Origin: Flavobacterium sp. NRK1
GTDB taxonomy: Bacteria > Bacteroidota > Bacteroidia > Flavobacteriales > Flavobacteriaceae
Direction of reading: 5' to 3'
Length of the DNA stretch: 64,000 nucleotides
Assembly (NCBI RefSeq): GCF_024054175.1
Contig: NZ_JAMXLA010000001.1
Location: forward strand, 2,859,166-2,923,165
The notes beneath the pieces are model-generated. The model did no database searches. It worked only from the letters and a program-made list of their open reading frames with translations, and was not told the origin of the DNA. The position numbers and the translations under genes are program-made. How positions within the stretch are numbered: position 1 is the first letter of the stretch; the number at the start of each line of letters is the position of its first letter. This document shows positions 1 through 10,715 of this stretch, one piece after another.

Positions 1-288
1 GATTCAACCACCATGATTATTAGTAATGATGATGTGTATATTAACTCTACGGGTAATGCCGGTCTGGCAACAGGCGGAAGCGGTGATGTACTTGCCGGAA
101 TTATAGCCGGATTACTTTCTCAGTCTTATAATCCGGTTGATGCGTCTATTTTTGGAGTGTATCTGCATGGGCTTTCTGCTGATATTGGTGTTAAGGAAAT
201 TTCCAGGCAGGCTTTTATTGCATCGGATATTATACATTATATTGGAGCTGCTTATTTAAAAATTGAGAAAGAAATCCATCAAAAATGA
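1..288 (+). CDS. nnrD: ADP-dependent NAD(P)H-hydrate dehydratase, C-terminal part
   Basis: The frame is open from the first base of the window, so the start lies upstream. The fragment holds the signature of the YjeF C-terminal (ribokinase-like) domain: [20 protein letters not shown], with the GSGD loop that carries the catalytic Asp and binds the nucleotide. The family dehydrates damaged (hydrated) NADH and NADPH back to the active cofactors using ADP or ATP; in many bacteria it is fused to an NnrE epimerase domain, which cannot be judged here. The end of the domain is complete, finishing in a Lys/Glu-rich tail. hutH follows after 69 bases on the same strand. Confidence 0.88.
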   Translation, partial: DSTTMIISNDDVYINSTGNAGLATGGSGDVLAGIIAGLLSQSYNPVDASIFGVYLHGLSADIGVKEISRQAFIASDIIHYIGAAYLKIEKEIHQK

Positions 289-357
289 AAATTTACCAAA
301 AATGTTGTTTTTTAATTATGGTTTATTGAATTTTGACCTTTCAAATTAACAACACTA

Positions 358-1866
358 ATGGAAACAATACATTATATAAGTAGTGAACTCTTATCACTTG
401 AAATTGTGCATGATATCATTTCTCAGGATAAGAAATTAGCCTTGTCTGAAGAGGCAAGGGTGAATATAGAAAAATGCAGGGCTTACCTTGATGAGAAGAT
501 GAAATCGCACAGCGATCCTATATATGGTATAAATACAGGATTCGGTTCACTTTATAATGTAAAAATATCTAACGAAAATCTTTCCCAGCTACAGGAGAAT
601 CTTGTAAAATCACATGCCTGCGGTACTGGAGAAGAAGTTCCCGAAGCTATTGTTAAAATTATGCTGCTTCTTAAAATACAATCCCTTAGTTATGGGCATT
701 CGGGAGTACAGCTGGAAACGGTAGAAAGATTAATAGATTTTTTTAATAATGATATTTTTCCTGTTATATACAATCAGGGATCATTAGGGGCATCGGGAGA
801 TCTGGCTCCACTGGCACATTTATCCCTTCCGTTATTAGGTGAAGGAGAAGTTTATATGGACGGCTTCCGTCAGCCGGCAGGTAAAGTACTTGAAAAGATG
901 GGCTGGAAACCTATTGTACTAAAATCTAAAGAAGGGCTTGCGCTGCTAAACGGTACGCAGTTTATGAGTGCTTATGGAGTATATGTGTTGCTTAAATCCA
1001 TCAAATTATCTTATCTTGCCGATGTTATAGGTGCAATATCACTGGAAGGCTTTGACGGACGCATAGAGCCATTTAATGAGCTTATACACATGATTCGTCC
1101 GCATAAAGGGCAAATTGTAACAGCAAGACGCTTTAATGAACTTCTGGAAGACAGTCAAATTATTGCTCAGACTAAGCAACATGTTCAGGATCCGTATTCT
1201 TTCCGTTGCATACCTCAGGTTCACGGTGCAAGTAAAGACACTATTGATTATGTAAAGAAAGTTTTCCGTACAGAGATCAATTCGGTAACAGACAATCCTA
1301 ATATATTTATTGAAGACGACCAGATTATTTCCGGTGGTAATTTTCACGGGCAGCCTTTAGCATTAACGCTTGATTTTTTAGGAATTGCCCTTTCCGAGCT
1401 TGGCAGTATCTCTGAACGCAGAACATATCAGCTTATATCGGGACTTCGTGGTTTACCCCCATTTCTTGTAAGCAATCCTGGGCTAAACTCCGGCTTTATG
1501 ATTCCTCAATATACCGCGGCTAGTATTGCCAGCCAGAATAAGCAGCTGGCTACCCCTGCAAGTGTAGATAGTATTGTATCATCCAACGGACAGGAAGACC
1601 ATGTTAGTATGGGATCTAATGCGGCAACTAAAGCTTTAAGAATAGTAGATAATCTTGAACGAATACTTGCTATTGAGCTTATGAACGCTTCTCAGGCTAT
1701 AGAATTCAGAAGGCCATTAAGATCAAGTGAATTTCTGGAAATGTTCTTAAAATCATATAGGGAAGAAGTGCCTTTAGTAACAGAAGACAGGATACTGCAT
1801 TATGATATTGAAAACACTATTTCCTTTCTTGGCAATTTACAAATAGACGAAACAGTATTTGAATAG
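358..1866 (+). CDS. hutH: Histidine ammonia-lyase
   Basis: The 502-residue protein belongs to the aromatic amino acid ammonia-lyase family, which converts histidine to urocanate and ammonia. The GSLGASGDLAPLAH stretch contains Ala145-Ser146-Gly147, the triad that cyclises to the MIO electrophile. The SHACGTG segment near residue 85 (Ser-His, as in histidine-specific enzymes rather than the His-His or Phe-type of tyrosine/phenylalanine lyases) and the later NGQEDHVSMG motif both favour histidine as substrate. Length matches the family (about 500). No other hut gene is adjacent, so it does not sit in a hut operon here. A strong hairpin follows the stop codon. Confidence 0.9.
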   Translation: METIHYISSELLSLEIVHDIISQDKKLALSEEARVNIEKCRAYLDEKMKSHSDPIYGINTGFGSLYNVKISNENLSQLQENLVKSHACGTGEEVPEAIVKIMLLLKIQSLSYGHSGVQLETVERLIDFFNNDIFPVIYNQGSLGASGDLAPLAHLSLPLLGEGEVYMDGFRQPAGKVLEKMGWKPIVLKSKEGLALLNGTQFMSAYGVYVLLKSIKLSYLADVIGAISLEGFDGRIEPFNELIHMIRPHKGQIVTARRFNELLEDSQIIAQTKQHVQDPYSFRCIPQVHGASKDTIDYVKKVFRTEINSVTDNPNIFIEDDQIISGGNFHGQPLALTLDFLGIALSELGSISERRTYQLISGLRGLPPFLVSNPGLNSGFMIPQYTAASIASQNKQLATPASVDSIVSSNGQEDHVSMGSNAATKALRIVDNLERILAIELMNASQAIEFRRPLRSSEFLEMFLKSYREEVPLVTEDRILHYDIENTISFLGNLQIDETVFE

Positions 1867-1868
1867 TA

Positions 1869-1898
1869 AAAAAGCTCCCATGAAAATGGGAGCTTTTT
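1869..1898. terminator. Bidirectional intrinsic terminator
   Basis: A perfect 13-bp stem (AAAAAGCTCCCAT with its complement) and a GAAA loop is flanked by A and T runs. It lies between the convergent ends of hutH and the DUF1801 gene and can serve both. Confidence 0.9.
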
Positions 1899-1901
1899 AA
1901 T

Positions 1902-2315
1902 TTATTTTTCAACTTTATCAAGCCATTTTTTTATTACTGCCTGTAAAGCCTCTTTCTTTTTAGTAAAGTCTTCCATACTCTTTATAGTAATCATGCGTCT
2001 TCCATCTGTATAATTTCCTTCAAGAATGCCAATAGTGTCCTCAATAACATCTCCCGTAGGAAATATTAGCAATATATGATCATCCTTTCGGATATTATAA
2101 ACTACTATGTCTCTTCTATATTCTTTTGCATTAAATGCAGCCATTTCACCATTATAATAAAATGCTGGAGCATTCCATTTAATGTGTTCGGATATGAGAT
2201 CATCTGTATTTAAAATAGTGTTTCGTATTGCCAGCATTACATCGCTAAGTGGGTGCCGAGAAGTTTTTATAAATTCAATAACCTCTTCAGCAGGGTTTAG
2301 TTTTTCCGGCATCAT
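1902..2315 (-). CDS. DUF1801 family protein
   Basis: A 137-residue soluble protein with the DUF1801 pattern: an N-terminal helix pair (AEEVIEFIKTSRHPLSDVMLAIRN-type), then IKWNAPAFYYNG and a C-terminal helix rich in Lys. Members related to B. subtilis YdhG have a frataxin-like fold and have been proposed as iron chaperones, but the role of this one is unknown. The start overlaps the stop of the upstream GNAT gene by four bases, so the two are probably co-transcribed. Confidence 0.75.
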   Translation of the reverse strand: MMPEKLNPAEEVIEFIKTSRHPLSDVMLAIRNTILNTDDLISEHIKWNAPAFYYNGEMAAFNAKEYRRDIVVYNIRKDDHILLIFPTGDVIEDTIGILEGNYTDGRRMITIKSMEDFTKKKEALQAVIKKWLDKVEK

Positions 2316-2860
2316 ATATTTAGATTAAATTCATGTTTAAGCAACGAATACATAAAAGAATCTTCCATATTGCCATTTGCGTTATAATGTTCTCTTAAAA
2401 TGCCTTCAAATTTAAAGTCGAAATGCTTTAAAACAGCTATTGAAGCAATATTGTCTTCAGATGTCAGTGCTTCAACACGATTAAGATTCATTTCATTAAA
2501 GCCATAACTTAATATAGCTTTCAATGCTTCTGTCATAAGGCCTTTTCTTTTATAGTTCTCATAGAATAATCCATATCCTAATTCTGCTCGGTTATGATTG
2601 GTTTGCCAAGTATGAAATCCGCAGCCGCCAATAATTTTATCAGTTTTTTTATCTATAAGCTGAAAATTAACAAAACTCCTATTAAAGGATGAAAGTCCTG
2701 AACGATATTTATTTTTTTCCTTTTCAAGAGATTGAAAATCTGACAGAGCTAAAAAATCAATTATATCGCTATCCTGCATGGTAGTAAAAACGTGATTCAT
2801 TACCTCAGGGGTTATTTTTCTTAGTTTTAACCTGTTTGTAAGAAGATAATCAAAGCGCAT
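2312..2860 (-). CDS. GNAT-family N-acetyltransferase (RimJ/RimL type)
   Basis: A 182-residue protein with the RimJ/RimL-like GNAT layout: an N-terminal TNRLKLRKI strand, a central IGGCGFHTW strand, the acetyl-CoA loop around YKRKGLMTEAL, and the C-terminal NLNRVEALTSEDN and SIAVLKHFDFKFEGILREH motifs. The family acetylates alpha-amino groups of proteins or small molecules; the substrate cannot be read from sequence. The start abuts the stop of the secreted protein gene upstream (shared base 2860), indicating one operon. Confidence 0.85.
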   Translation of the reverse strand: MRFDYLLTNRLKLRKITPEVMNHVFTTMQDSDIIDFLALSDFQSLEKEKNKYRSGLSSFNRSFVNFQLIDKKTDKIIGGCGFHTWQTNHNRAELGYGLFYENYKRKGLMTEALKAILSYGFNEMNLNRVEALTSEDNIASIAVLKHFDFKFEGILREHYNANGNMEDSFMYSLLKHEFNLNI

Positions 2861-3291
2861 TATTGGTGTTGTTCCTGTTGCTCCTGTTGCTCTTTTTTGC
2901 TTTCAACAACATATACTTCATCTACTCTTTTAAAATCAGGATTATTAGCAATAGTAATACTTTGTGTGTATGACTTATCCTGCGTTTTGATGATTTTTAC
3001 AGTCATTGTACCTGTTTTAAGCACTTCTTTATTTCTTGCGGCTGTTGCTGCAGTAGGGGTGACCGTGTAAGTACAGTCATCTACCCAAACAATGTCAAAA
3101 TCGTAGGCTTCTTCACTTTCTGCCATTTTTTCGGTTTGCTTATTTCCGTTTCTTGTAATAATACAAACCTGTTTGCTTTTAGGATCGGTTAGTTTAAAAG
3201 TACCATTTTTAAACTTTTTACAACTATCCTGGCTAAACCCTAAAGAGGCAACCAGAAAAAACAGTGATGATATAGTAATTTTTCGAATCAT
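2860..3291 (-). CDS. Secreted protein of unknown function
   Basis: A 143-residue protein with a clear signal peptide (MIRKITISSLFFLVASLGFSQ, about 21 residues, ending in the SQ that is common in this group). The mature part starts DSCKKFKNGTF and carries three further Cys, including VCIITRNG and DDCTYTVTP. The C-terminus is low-complexity (repeated QEQ). The pattern suggests a small disulfide-bonded extracytoplasmic beta protein. I do not recognise a function. It heads the minus-strand group with the GNAT and DUF1801 genes. Confidence 0.7.
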   Translation of the reverse strand: MIRKITISSLFFLVASLGFSQDSCKKFKNGTFKLTDPKSKQVCIITRNGNKQTEKMAESEEAYDFDIVWVDDCTYTVTPTAATAARNKEVLKTGTMTVKIIKTQDKSYTQSITIANNPDFKRVDEVYVVESKKEQQEQQEQHQ

Positions 3292-3315
3292 ATTATGCCT
3301 TTTAATTGTTTGTTT

Positions 3316-3678
3316 TTAAAATAAGTATAATGCCGTTAATCCTATTAATGCAGGAACTGCCTGTATATATAATATACTTCTTTGTACTGTTAATGTTCCG
3401 TATGCACCGGCTATAAAAACACATCCTAAAAAGAAAGAAGCTACATTAATACTCCATACATCATTTGTTATAGACAGTGACCATATAAGCCCTGCTGCCA
3501 AAAAACCATTATACAGCCCCTGATTGGCAGCCATAGGTTTAGTGGCAGCAAAGAGTTCGGGAGGAAACTTTCTAAATACTTTTTTACCTCTTGTCATCCA
3601 GCCAAACATTTCCAGCCACATTATGTATAAATGTACTAATGCTATTATTGCAACAATTATTTGAGCTGTAATATTCAT
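3316..3678 (-). CDS. DUF1304 family membrane protein
   Basis: A 120-residue integral membrane protein with about four hydrophobic segments. It shows the DUF1304 hallmarks HLYIMWLEMFGW near the N-terminus and NQGLYNGFLAAGL in the middle. No reaction is known for this family. It lies 12 bases downstream of the retropepsin-RimK gene on the same strand and is probably co-transcribed with it. Confidence 0.8.
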   Translation of the reverse strand: MNITAQIIVAIIALVHLYIMWLEMFGWMTRGKKVFRKFPPELFAATKPMAANQGLYNGFLAAGLIWSLSITNDVWSINVASFFLGCVFIAGAYGTLTVQRSILYIQAVPALIGLTALYLF

Positions 3679-3690
3679 AAGGATATTTTT

Positions 3691-5058
3691 TTACGTTAAT
3701 TTAAAGTTTTTTTCAATAGCTCTTATCATTTCACCTGCAATATCTTTATTTGTAGCACCTTCAATACCTTCAAGGCCCGGTGAAGAGTTTACCTCAAGCA
3801 ATAAAGGCCCTTTTGATGAACGTATGATATCTACTCCGGCCACTTTAAGATTCATTGCTTTTGCAGCTTTTATAGCTATTCTTTTTTCCTCCGGTGTAGC
3901 TTTTATTACAGATGCCGTTCCGCCTAAATGTATATTTGCCCTAAATTCTCCCGGAAGTGCTTCACGCTGAATAGCAGCAACTACTTTACCATCTATTACA
4001 AAAAGGCGTAGGTCTTTTCCGTTAGCCTCTTTAATGAATTCCTGTACCAGTATGTTGGCATTAAGGCTTTTAAAAGCATTAATAACGCTCTCAGCAGCCT
4101 TTTTTGTCTCTGCCAATACAACACCTTTGCCCTGAGTACCTTCCAGAAGCTTTACAATAAGGGGAGGCCCGCCAACCATTTGTATCAGGTCGTTTGTGTC
4201 AAGCGGCGAACTTGCAAAACCTGTTGTTGGTATATCTACACCACTATTTAGTAGTAGCTGTAGTGAATATAGTTTATCCCTGGATTGGGTAATTGCCGAT
4301 GATGAATTTAAACTGAAAACCTTTAGCGCTTCAAAATGGCGGGTAAGGGCACAGCCATAAAAAGTCATACTTGGGCGTATGCGCGGAATTACTGCGTCAA
4401 AATCATTCAATATCCTTCCACCGCGGTAATGTATTTCCGGGGTGTGGGCATCGAGTTTCATATAGCAATACTTCAGGTTTAGAAAGTGCATTTCGTGCCC
4501 TCTCATTTCTCCTGCCTCCATTATTCTCCTGTTACTGTAAAGATCAGGATTGCTGGCAAGAAGTCCTATACGAAGCCCTTTTTTGGTTTCCTCATTATTG
4601 TCATAGTATTCTTTTAGCTTTTCTATTGTCGGCTGGCCTAAAAGATATTTTTGTTCAGGATCTACCAATAAGCGCCCGCTCATCGCTTCACGGCCTAAAA
4701 GCATGCGGAAGCCCATTGAATCCCGATTAGTAAGTGTAAGCTCTACATCCCAATTAGTTTCGCCTATTTTTATACCTGTTTTTATAACATAGCGCTGTTC
4801 ACGGTAACCGCTTGAGCTTTTTACCACACGTTTATCTACCAGGGGAGCCTGACAGTGTATGATTGTTTTTGAATTATTTTGTATAGGATTTATGTCAAAT
4901 TTCACCCAATTTTCACCATCTTTTTGAAAAGGCGAAATGTTAATAGCGTGAAGCGCAGATGTTTTTGCACCAGAGTCTACACGTGCCTTTATGGCAGGTA
5001 TTCCAAGCAGGGGAAATGCACACCATTCTTCACTACCTACAATTACTTTGTCCAGCAT
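3691..5058 (-). CDS. Retropepsin-like RimB-type domain fused to RimK-type ATP-grasp ligase
   Basis: The 455-residue protein has two domains. Residues 1-145 are the RimB/'ATP-dependent zinc protease' retropepsin-like fold, with the Asp28-Ser-Gly active-site motif ([13 protein letters not shown]) and a second MLLGREAM strand. Residues about 165-455 are a RimK-type ATP-grasp ligase, with the glycine-rich loop [11 protein letters not shown], the [13 protein letters not shown] strand and the metal-binding [12 protein letters not shown] end. RimK adds glutamates to the C-terminus of ribosomal protein S6 or makes poly-glutamate; retropepsin partners can trim such tails. In many bacteria these are separate genes; here they are one polypeptide. 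The actual target here is inferred. Confidence 0.83.
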   Translation of the reverse strand: MLDKVIVGSEEWCAFPLLGIPAIKARVDSGAKTSALHAINISPFQKDGENWVKFDINPIQNNSKTIIHCQAPLVDKRVVKSSSGYREQRYVIKTGIKIGETNWDVELTLTNRDSMGFRMLLGREAMSGRLLVDPEQKYLLGQPTIEKLKEYYDNNEETKKGLRIGLLASNPDLYSNRRIMEAGEMRGHEMHFLNLKYCYMKLDAHTPEIHYRGGRILNDFDAVIPRIRPSMTFYGCALTRHFEALKVFSLNSSSAITQSRDKLYSLQLLLNSGVDIPTTGFASSPLDTNDLIQMVGGPPLIVKLLEGTQGKGVVLAETKKAAESVINAFKSLNANILVQEFIKEANGKDLRLFVIDGKVVAAIQREALPGEFRANIHLGGTASVIKATPEEKRIAIKAAKAMNLKVAGVDIIRSSKGPLLLEVNSSPGLEGIEGATNKDIAGEMIRAIEKNFKLT

Positions 5059-5244
5059 TTTAATAAGATTTGTTATCTAAATTACTACTTTTTTTAATTG
5101 TAAAAGATGTTACTGTCCTTTTTATGAAAATTTAATGAAATAGTAATGCCTGAAAAATTATAAATTACTGTAGGTTGTTTATTATCAGTTTTTTTCAATA
5201 AAATTGACTAATTATAAATTAGGTTGCCGACTTAAGGCAGAATA

Positions 5245-5280
5245 TAAAAAATCCCCTAAAACTATATAGTCTTAGGGGAT
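5245..5280 (-). terminator. Intrinsic terminator of clpC
   Basis: ATCCCCTAA (5251-5259) pairs with TTAGGGGAT (5272-5280), and the inner ACTATATAGT is itself self-complementary, giving a long stem. On the minus strand it is followed by a T run, as expected for termination 23 bases after the clpC stop. Confidence 0.85.
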
Positions 5281-5303
5281 ACTATTAAAACGAAAGATTA
5301 TTT

Positions 5304-7853
5304 TTAACTGGCAGGATTTTCTGCTTTTTTAATGGTTACCGCAAGTTCAGTTCCATTAGCATCTAAATCCATAAAGATCTCGTCACCACTTGATATTTTC
5401 GAAGTAATGATCTCTTCTGCAAGCGTATCTTCAACATATTTCTGAATGGCTCTTTTAAGTGGCCTTGCACCATATTGTTTATCAAAACCTTTGTCAGCAA
5501 TAAAATCTTTAGCTTTTTCAGATAATGAAATGTTATAGCCAAGATCTTTAATTCTTGCGTAAAGTTTATCAAGTTCAATATCAATGATAAGATCGATGTG
5601 CTCTTTCTCAAGAGGGTTGAACACGATAATATCATCTATCCTGTTTATAAATTCAGGTGCAAAAGTTTTCTTTAAAGCAGCTTCAATTACGCCTTTAGTA
5701 TGTTCATCGGCCTGTGCTTTTTTAGCGGCGGTACCAAAACCAACGCCCTGACCGAAATCTTTAATCTGACGGGCTCCAACATTAGATGTCATAACGATGA
5801 TAGTATTTTTAAAGTCTATTTTGCGACCTAAACTATCAGTTAAATAACCATCATCAAGCACCTGAAGCAGCATGTTGAATACATCCGGATGCGCTTTTTC
5901 AATTTCATCAAGAAGCACAACACAGTAAGGTTTTCTTCTTACTTTTTCAGTAAGCTGTCCGCCTTCTTCATAACCAACATATCCCGGAGGCGCACCTACA
6001 AGTCTTGAAATCGCAAATTTTTCCATGTATTCGCTCATATCGATACGCACAAGGGCATCTTCCGAATCAAATAACTCTTTTGCAATTACTTTGGCAAGCT
6101 GGGTTTTACCAACACCGGTTTGACCAAGGAAAATAAAAGAACCTATTGGTTTGTTAGGATCTTTAAGTCCTGCACGGTTACGCTGGATGGATTTAGCAAT
6201 TTTTGCAACTGCTTCATCCTGGCCAATAACTTTACCTTTGATAAGTTCCGGCAGTTTAGCCAGTTTATTGCTTTCAGTTTGGGCAATACGGTTTACAGGT
6301 ATACCTGTCATCATAGAAACCACATCGGCAACATTATCTTCAGTAACGGTTACACGGTTGTTTTTAGAATCTTCTTCCCATTGCTCCTGAGCAATAGCAA
6401 GGTCTTTCTCAATGCGTTTTTCATCATCACGAAGTTTTGCTGCTTCCTCGTATTTCTGCTTTTTAACTACAGAATTTTTAAGCTCGCGAACTTCTTCAAG
6501 TTGTCTTTCAAGATCAAGAATTTGCTTAGGAACATCAATATTTGTAATGTGCACGCGAGATCCTGCCTCGTCAAGAGCGTCAATAGCCTTGTCCGGAAGA
6601 AAACGCTCGCTCATATACCTGTCTGTAAGTTTAACACAGGCTTCAATAGCTTCCTGTGTGTAAATTACATTATGATGGTCTTCATACTTGTTCTTAATGT
6701 TGTTAAGTATTGTTATAGTTTCTTCTACAGATGTAGGTTCAACCATTACTTTTTGGAAACGGCGTTCCAATGCTCCGTCTTTTTCAATATATTGTCTGTA
6801 CTCATCTAATGTAGTGGCACCAATACATTGAATTTCTCCTCTTGCAAGAGCAGGTTTAAACATATTGCTGGCATCCAGTGAGCCTGTAGCGCCGCCGGCA
6901 CCTACAATAGTATGAATTTCGTCAATAAAAAGAATAATATCATCATTCTTTTCAAGTTCGTTCATAACAGCTTTCATACGTTCCTCAAACTGTCCGCGGT
7001 ATTTAGTCCCTGCAACTAAGCTTGCAAGGTCAAGTGTAACAACGCGTTTGTTGAAAAGGATACGTGAAACTTTTTTCTGAATTATGCGTAGCGCAAGTCC
7101 TTCTGCAATTGCAGATTTACCTACACCAGGTTCACCTATAAGCAGCGGGTTATTCTTTTTCCTTCTGCTTAATATCTGCGAAACACGTTCAATTTCTTTT
7201 TCACGGCCCACTACAGGGTCAAGTTTTCCTTCTTCAGCAAGTTCTGTAAGGTCGCGGCCAAAATTATCAAGAACCGGGGTTTTTGATTTTTTATTGGCTT
7301 TAGCACCGGAAGAAGGGTTGTTGAAGTTGCTTTCGCGCATACTGTCATCTTGTCCTGCATCGTCATTATATGACTCTGCTTTAGGAAGGTTTTCCAGGTA
7401 TTCTTCTTCGTTTGATGTCATACTGATAAATTGTTCTTTAACGGTTTCGTAATCAATTTTAAGTTTGTTAAGCAATTTTGTAGTAGGGTCATTTTCATTG
7501 CGTAAAATACACAACAGCAAATGAGCTGTGCTTATAGAGGTGCTCTGGAAAACCTTAGCCTCAAGAAACGTTGTTCTGAGTGCTCTTTCAGCCTGACGTG
7601 TTAAGTGAAGGTTTTTCTTCTCATTATTGCGCTCGGCATTAGGATTGGCGGGGCTTAATATCTCTACTTTTCTGCGTAAATGATCCAGGTCAACAGAAAT
7701 GTTGTTTAAAATGGAAATAGCTTTACCATTTCCGTCTCTCAAAATTCCTAACATTAAATGCTCTGTACCAATGAAGTCGTGACCCAGGCGAAGAGCTTCC
7801 TCTTTGCTGTAGGTAATCACATCTTTGACTCTTGGTGAAAAATTATCATCCAT
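5304..7853 (-). CDS. clpC: ATP-dependent Clp protease ATP-binding subunit ClpC
   Basis: An 849-residue class I Clp/Hsp100 unfoldase that feeds substrates to ClpP. In order: a duplicated Clp-N repeat (residues 1-145), an acidic linker, AAA+ domain 1 with Walker [10 protein letters not shown] and Walker B LFIDEIH, a middle segment with the UVR-like [11 protein letters not shown] motif characteristic of ClpC rather than ClpA, and AAA+ domain 2 with GQTGVGKTQ and [12 protein letters not shown]. The short C-terminal D2-small domain is intact. It is transcribed divergently from gyrA. The upstream region contains TGACAT/TGTCAT motifs also seen before dnaK, consistent with stress control (inference). 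Confidence 0.97.
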   Translation of the reverse strand: MDDNFSPRVKDVITYSKEEALRLGHDFIGTEHLMLGILRDGNGKAISILNNISVDLDHLRRKVEILSPANPNAERNNEKKNLHLTRQAERALRTTFLEAKVFQSTSISTAHLLLCILRNENDPTTKLLNKLKIDYETVKEQFISMTSNEEEYLENLPKAESYNDDAGQDDSMRESNFNNPSSGAKANKKSKTPVLDNFGRDLTELAEEGKLDPVVGREKEIERVSQILSRRKKNNPLLIGEPGVGKSAIAEGLALRIIQKKVSRILFNKRVVTLDLASLVAGTKYRGQFEERMKAVMNELEKNDDIILFIDEIHTIVGAGGATGSLDASNMFKPALARGEIQCIGATTLDEYRQYIEKDGALERRFQKVMVEPTSVEETITILNNIKNKYEDHHNVIYTQEAIEACVKLTDRYMSERFLPDKAIDALDEAGSRVHITNIDVPKQILDLERQLEEVRELKNSVVKKQKYEEAAKLRDDEKRIEKDLAIAQEQWEEDSKNNRVTVTEDNVADVVSMMTGIPVNRIAQTESNKLAKLPELIKGKVIGQDEAVAKIAKSIQRNRAGLKDPNKPIGSFIFLGQTGVGKTQLAKVIAKELFDSEDALVRIDMSEYMEKFAISRLVGAPPGYVGYEEGGQLTEKVRRKPYCVVLLDEIEKAHPDVFNMLLQVLDDGYLTDSLGRKIDFKNTIIVMTSNVGARQIKDFGQGVGFGTAAKKAQADEHTKGVIEAALKKTFAPEFINRIDDIIVFNPLEKEHIDLIIDIELDKLYARIKDLGYNISLSEKAKDFIADKGFDKQYGARPLKRAIQKYVEDTLAEEIITSKISSGDEIFMDLDANGTELAVTIKKAENPAS

Positions 7854-7925
7854 AATGTTATTTTTGATACTGTAAATTTAACTATTTACATAAGATTTTA
7901 CAAAAACCATACCTAATTAATGTGT

Positions 7926-7951
7926 TGACATGTGTTGAAAATGTCTGTCAT
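7926..7951. promoter_or_regulatory. TGACAT / TGTCAT motif pair upstream of clpC
   Basis: TGACAT (7926-7931) and TGTCAT (7946-7951) face each other 14 bases apart in the 278-bp clpC-gyrA intergenic region. The same hexamer occurs three times before dnaK. A shared stress-operator role is inference. No perfect TAnnTTTG box was found for either gene here. Confidence 0.3.
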
Positions 7952-8131
7952 GCTAAGTGACGAAAAAAAAGTGGGAAATAAAAGCGAAACGCCAAGAGTT
8001 TATTAACCATAGCGTATTAATCTTGTGTTAATAAAACGTGTAAATAATTCATTTTTATGGTTCAGAATCCTAATAAAAATATGTATATTGGCACGTTTTG
8101 TAATAACTATAATTTTTTAATATAACTACTT

Positions 8132-10699
8132 ATGTCTGAAGGAGAAAAGTTAATTCCTATTAACATAGAAGACGAAATGAAATCAGCCTACATTGATTAT
8201 TCAATGTCGGTAATCGTGTCAAGGGCGCTTCCAGATGTTAGAGATGGCTTGAAACCCGTACACCGAAGAGTACTTTATGGAATGTATGAATTAGGGGTAT
8301 TATCAAACAGGGCTCATAAAAAATCTGCTAGAATAGTGGGTGAGGTACTGGGTAAATACCACCCTCACGGTGATACATCTGTATATGATGCCATGGTACG
8401 TATGGCTCAGGAATGGAGCCTTCGCTATCTTTTAGTGGACGGGCAGGGTAACTTCGGATCGGTAGATGGTGACAGTCCGGCAGCAATGCGTTATACAGAG
8501 GCAAGGATGCGTAAGATTTCTGAAGAAATTATGGCAGACCTTGACAAAGAAACAGTAGATTTTCAGTTAAACTTTGACGATACATTACAGGAGCCTACCG
8601 TAATGCCAACAAGGGTGCCTAACCTTTTAGTTAATGGTGCATCGGGTATTGCTGTTGGTATGGCTACAAATATGGCGCCCCATAATCTTACAGAGGTTAT
8701 TGATGGTACGCTGGCGTATATAGATAATAATGATATTGAAATTGATGAGCTTATAACCTATGTTAAGGCTCCTGATTTCCCTACCGGAGGAATTATTTAT
8801 GGTTATGAAGGTGTTCGTGAAGCCTTTAAAACCGGACGTGGACGTGTTGTTATTCGCGCTAAAACTAACTTTGAAGAAGTTGAAGGCAGGGAATGCATTG
8901 TTGTTACCGAGATTCCTTATCAGGTAAATAAAGCTGATATGATCAAGAAAACAGCTGATCTTGTTAACGAAAAGAAAATTGATGGTATTGCCAATATTCG
9001 TGATGAATCGGATAGGAACGGTATGCGTATAGTATATATACTTAAGCGTGATGCAGTTCCTAATGTTGTGCTTAATACCTTGTATAAATATACACAGCTT
9101 CAATCCTCTTTCAGTGTAAATAATATTGCTCTTGTAGCCGGAAGGCCGCAAATGCTTAACCTGAAAGATCTTATCCACTACTTTGTTGAACACAGGCATG
9201 ATGTGGTTGTAAGAAGAACTCAGTATGAACTTCGTAAAGCTGAAGAACGTGCACACATATTAGAAGGGTTAATTATTGCTTCCGATAATATTGATGAGGT
9301 AATAGCCCTAATACGTGGCTCTAAAGACGGAGAAGAGGCAAGAGGTAAGTTAATGGAGCGCTTCAAACTTTCTGAAATTCAGGCGCGTGCTATTGTTGAA
9401 ATGCGATTGAGGCAGCTTACTGGTCTTGAGCAGGACAAGCTTCGTGCAGAATACGAGGAAATAATGAAATTAATAGGCGAATTAAGAGCTTTGTTAGAAA
9501 GCAAAGAGTTAAGAATGCAGCTTATTAAAGAAGAACTTATTGAAATAAGAGATAAATATGGTGACGACCGTCGTTCTCAAATTGAATATTCCGGCGGTGA
9601 TGTAAGTATTGAAGATCTTATAGCTGATGAAAATGTAGTTATAACTATATCCCATGCCGGCTATATTAAACGTACACCTCTTAGTGAATATAAAACACAG
9701 AACAGGGGAGGTGTAGGACAAAAAGGTGTAGCTACACGTGATCAGGATTTCCTTGAACATTTATTTGTTGCTACCAACCACCAATATATGCTTTTCTTTA
9801 CCCAGAAGGGGAAATGTTTCTGGATGCGTGTTTATGAAATTCCGGAAGGAAATAAAACAAGTAAAGGACGTGCTATTCAAAACCTTATCAATATAGAAAA
9901 TGACGATAAGGTAAAAGCATTCATTTGTACTCAGGATCTTAAAAACGAAGACTATATTAATAGCCATTATGTTATTATGGCAACTAAAAAAGGTATCGTT
10001 AAAAAAACACTTCTGGAACAATATTCACGTCCGAGATTGAATGGTATTGCTGCTATTACTATCAGGGAAGATGATGAATTATTAGAGGCAAAACTTACTA
10101 CCGGTGAAAGCCAGGTTCTTCTTGCGGTTAAATCAGGTAAACTTGTACGTTTTGAAGAAGGCAAAACCCGTCCTATGGGACGTAGTGCTTCCGGCGTGCG
10201 TGGTATTACTCTTGCTGACGATAATGATGAGGTAATTGGTATGGTTTCTGTAAACGATATGGAAAGCGAAATACTTGTAGTGTCTGAAAACGGATATGGT
10301 AAACGTTCAAGCCTTGATGATTACAGAATTACAAACCGTGGAGGTAAAGGGGTTAAAACTCTTAATATAACCGATAAAACCGGCAGATTGGTTTCAATCA
10401 ATAGTGTTACAGATGCAGATGACCTTATGATTATTAATAAATCAGGTTTAACAATCCGTATGATGGTATCAGACCTTAGGGTTATGGGGCGTGCTACTCA
10501 GGGAGTACGACTGATTAACATAAAAGGGAATGATTCTATTGCAGCCGTAACAAAAGTTATGCGTGAGGAGGATGCTGTTGAAGAAGGTATTGAAGAGCTT
10601 AATGCTGAAGAAGGAGAAAACGGTGTAACAGGCTATATTGCCGAAGGCGGAGAAGATGCTTCTGCTACTGATACTGAAGAACAACAAACAGAGGAATAA
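8132..10699 (+). CDS. gyrA: DNA gyrase subunit A
   Basis: An 855-residue type IIA topoisomerase subunit that breaks and rejoins DNA to introduce negative supercoils together with GyrB. The N-terminal winged-helix region contains the catalytic Tyr121 in [10 protein letters not shown]. The quinolone-resistance-determining region reads [10 protein letters not shown], so the position matching E. coli Ser83 is Thr82 and the acidic partner is Asp86. The C-terminal beta-pinwheel has gyrase-box-like sequences ([17 protein letters not shown]). The C-terminus is long and acidic. The downstream TPR gene begins 16 bases after the stop and may be co-transcribed. Confidence 0.97.
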   Translation: MSEGEKLIPINIEDEMKSAYIDYSMSVIVSRALPDVRDGLKPVHRRVLYGMYELGVLSNRAHKKSARIVGEVLGKYHPHGDTSVYDAMVRMAQEWSLRYLLVDGQGNFGSVDGDSPAAMRYTEARMRKISEEIMADLDKETVDFQLNFDDTLQEPTVMPTRVPNLLVNGASGIAVGMATNMAPHNLTEVIDGTLAYIDNNDIEIDELITYVKAPDFPTGGIIYGYEGVREAFKTGRGRVVIRAKTNFEEVEGRECIVVTEIPYQVNKADMIKKTADLVNEKKIDGIANIRDESDRNGMRIVYILKRDAVPNVVLNTLYKYTQLQSSFSVNNIALVAGRPQMLNLKDLIHYFVEHRHDVVVRRTQYELRKAEERAHILEGLIIASDNIDEVIALIRGSKDGEEARGKLMERFKLSEIQARAIVEMRLRQLTGLEQDKLRAEYEEIMKLIGELRALLESKELRMQLIKEELIEIRDKYGDDRRSQIEYSGGDVSIEDLIADENVVITISHAGYIKRTPLSEYKTQNRGGVGQKGVATRDQDFLEHLFVATNHQYMLFFTQKGKCFWMRVYEIPEGNKTSKGRAIQNLINIENDDKVKAFICTQDLKNEDYINSHYVIMATKKGIVKKTLLEQYSRPRLNGIAAITIREDDELLEAKLTTGESQVLLAVKSGKLVRFEEGKTRPMGRSASGVRGITLADDNDEVIGMVSVNDMESEILVVSENGYGKRSSLDDYRITNRGGKGVKTLNITDKTGRLVSINSVTDADDLMIINKSGLTIRMMVSDLRVMGRATQGVRLINIKGNDSIAAVTKVMREEDAVEEGIEELNAEEGENGVTGYIAEGGEDASATDTEEQQTEE

Positions 10700-10715
10700 T
10701 AAAATAATAATGACT

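Noticed and set aside
6120..6809. Plus-strand frame of 229 codons opposite clpC
   Set aside because: Shadow of clpC; Cys/Phe-rich low-quality sequence without a family pattern.
10638..10715. Longer start of the TPR gene inside gyrA
   Set aside because: The added residues overlap gyrA and precede a complete signal peptide starting at 10716.
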